A DNA stretch of 6,263 bases from Rickettsia typhi. Lineage in GTDB: Bacteria; Pseudomonadota; Alphaproteobacteria; Rickettsiales; UBA1997. A model generated the notes under the pieces. That model was not told the DNA's origin, did not search any database, and saw nothing but the letters and a program-made list of their open reading frames with translations. The position numbers were made by a program, and so were the translations under genes. Of the stretch, positions 6,192 to 6,263 are shown one piece after another. Each line of letters begins with the position of its first letter. The first letter of the stretch is position 1. The stretch lies in contig CAMASZ010000074.1 in NCBI GenBank assembly GCA_945861125.1, forward strand, positions 1-6,263. Direction: 5' to 3'.

Positions 6192-6263
6192 GTTGCCATA
6201 GGGCACGACTGGCAAAAACGCGCTGTTGCCTTAGGGCACGACTGGCAAAAACGCGCTGTTGCC
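6192..6263. repeat. 33-bp GC-rich tandem repeat, running off the right edge
   Basis: Two full 33-bp units (6193-6225 and 6226-6258) and the first five bases of a third (6259-6263) are present. The units differ at one base (GCCATAGGG in the first, GCCTTAGGG in the second). Each unit has 19 G/C of 33 (58%), far above its surroundings. Inside each unit TGCC and GGCA face each other around a 4-base loop; with its upstream flank the first unit forms an 8-bp stem with one bulged T (6189-6197 with 6202-6209). The period is a multiple of three, so one plus-strand frame reads an 11-residue repeat, GHDWQKRAVAL. That frame has no ATG, GTG or TTG after its preceding stop at 6111-6113, so coding is not supported. 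Total copy number is not visible. Confidence 0.9.

Larger units (their letters stand above)
5795..6263. other. 469-bp right-end region without a defensible gene, rich in repeats
   Basis: No recognisable protein or RNA gene was found. Two small open frames occur on opposite strands over the same DNA: 5951-6166 on plus (71 codons) and 5878-6159 on minus (93 codons). Both are rich in Ile, Phe and Lys as AT-rich random frames are, match no family I know, and lie across an inverted repeat that itself keeps frames open. The minus frame contains a hydrophobic stretch (GIIPIIILIIL) and is the more gene-like of the two, so a small membrane protein or a relic of one is possible. The region otherwise consists of hairpins, a palindrome and the start of a GC-rich tandem repeat, annotated separately. 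Confidence 0.5.

Noticed and set aside
6114..6263. Open plus-strand frame reading the 11-residue repeat as a protein
   Set aside because: No ATG, GTG or TTG occurs in frame between the stop at 6111-6113 and the edge, and other frames through the repeat are also open.
6192..6263. CRISPR array
   Set aside because: The units are contiguous with no unique spacers, and no cas gene is near.

Overview
The window is strongly AT-rich (roughly 30% GC by eye, not counted) and uses the standard bacterial code: TGA ends the ABC transporter gene and tryptophan is TGG. Gene content, the alphaproteobacterial look of the short Trm112-like protein and the AT bias suggest a reduced-genome alphaproteobacterium, such as a Rickettsiales/Holosporales-like intracellular lineage or a SAR11-like streamlined one. 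This placement is inference; no marker gene settles it.

Layout. Positions 1-770 (minus strand) hold two genes one base apart: a 58-residue Trm112/YcaR-like protein (594-770) followed by rlmE, the 23S rRNA 2'-O-methyltransferase gene, whose 3' end runs off the left edge. A 250-bp divergent spacer (771-1020) has a plausible sigma70-type promoter for each direction. Rightwards come purK (1021-2076) and an agmatinase/ureohydrolase gene (2078-3019), also one base apart. After a 159-bp gap with a possible promoter come a complete six-helix ABC exporter with fused ATPase (3179-5044, perhaps starting at 3230) and, 15 bp later, a MurU-type sugar-phosphate nucleotidylyltransferase (5060-5794). Positions 5795-6263 carry no gene I would defend.

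The genes cover rRNA modification, de novo purine synthesis, polyamine/guanidino metabolism, export of a lipid or other hydrophobic substrate, and activated-sugar (probably peptidoglycan-recycling) metabolism. They read as two or three small housekeeping operons rather than a defence or secondary-metabolite cluster. No start codon is preceded by a clear Shine-Dalgarno sequence.

The least ordinary part is the right end. It has a 190-bp imperfect inverted repeat whose outer 21 bp match perfectly (5861-5881 against 6030-6050), several further hairpins, a 7+7-bp palindrome followed by a T-run (6137-6164), and then a sharply GC-richer 33-bp tandem repeat that continues past the window edge. This looks like an accessory repeat region, possibly the edge of a mobile or dispersed repeat element. 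I did not find a convincing new multi-gene system.
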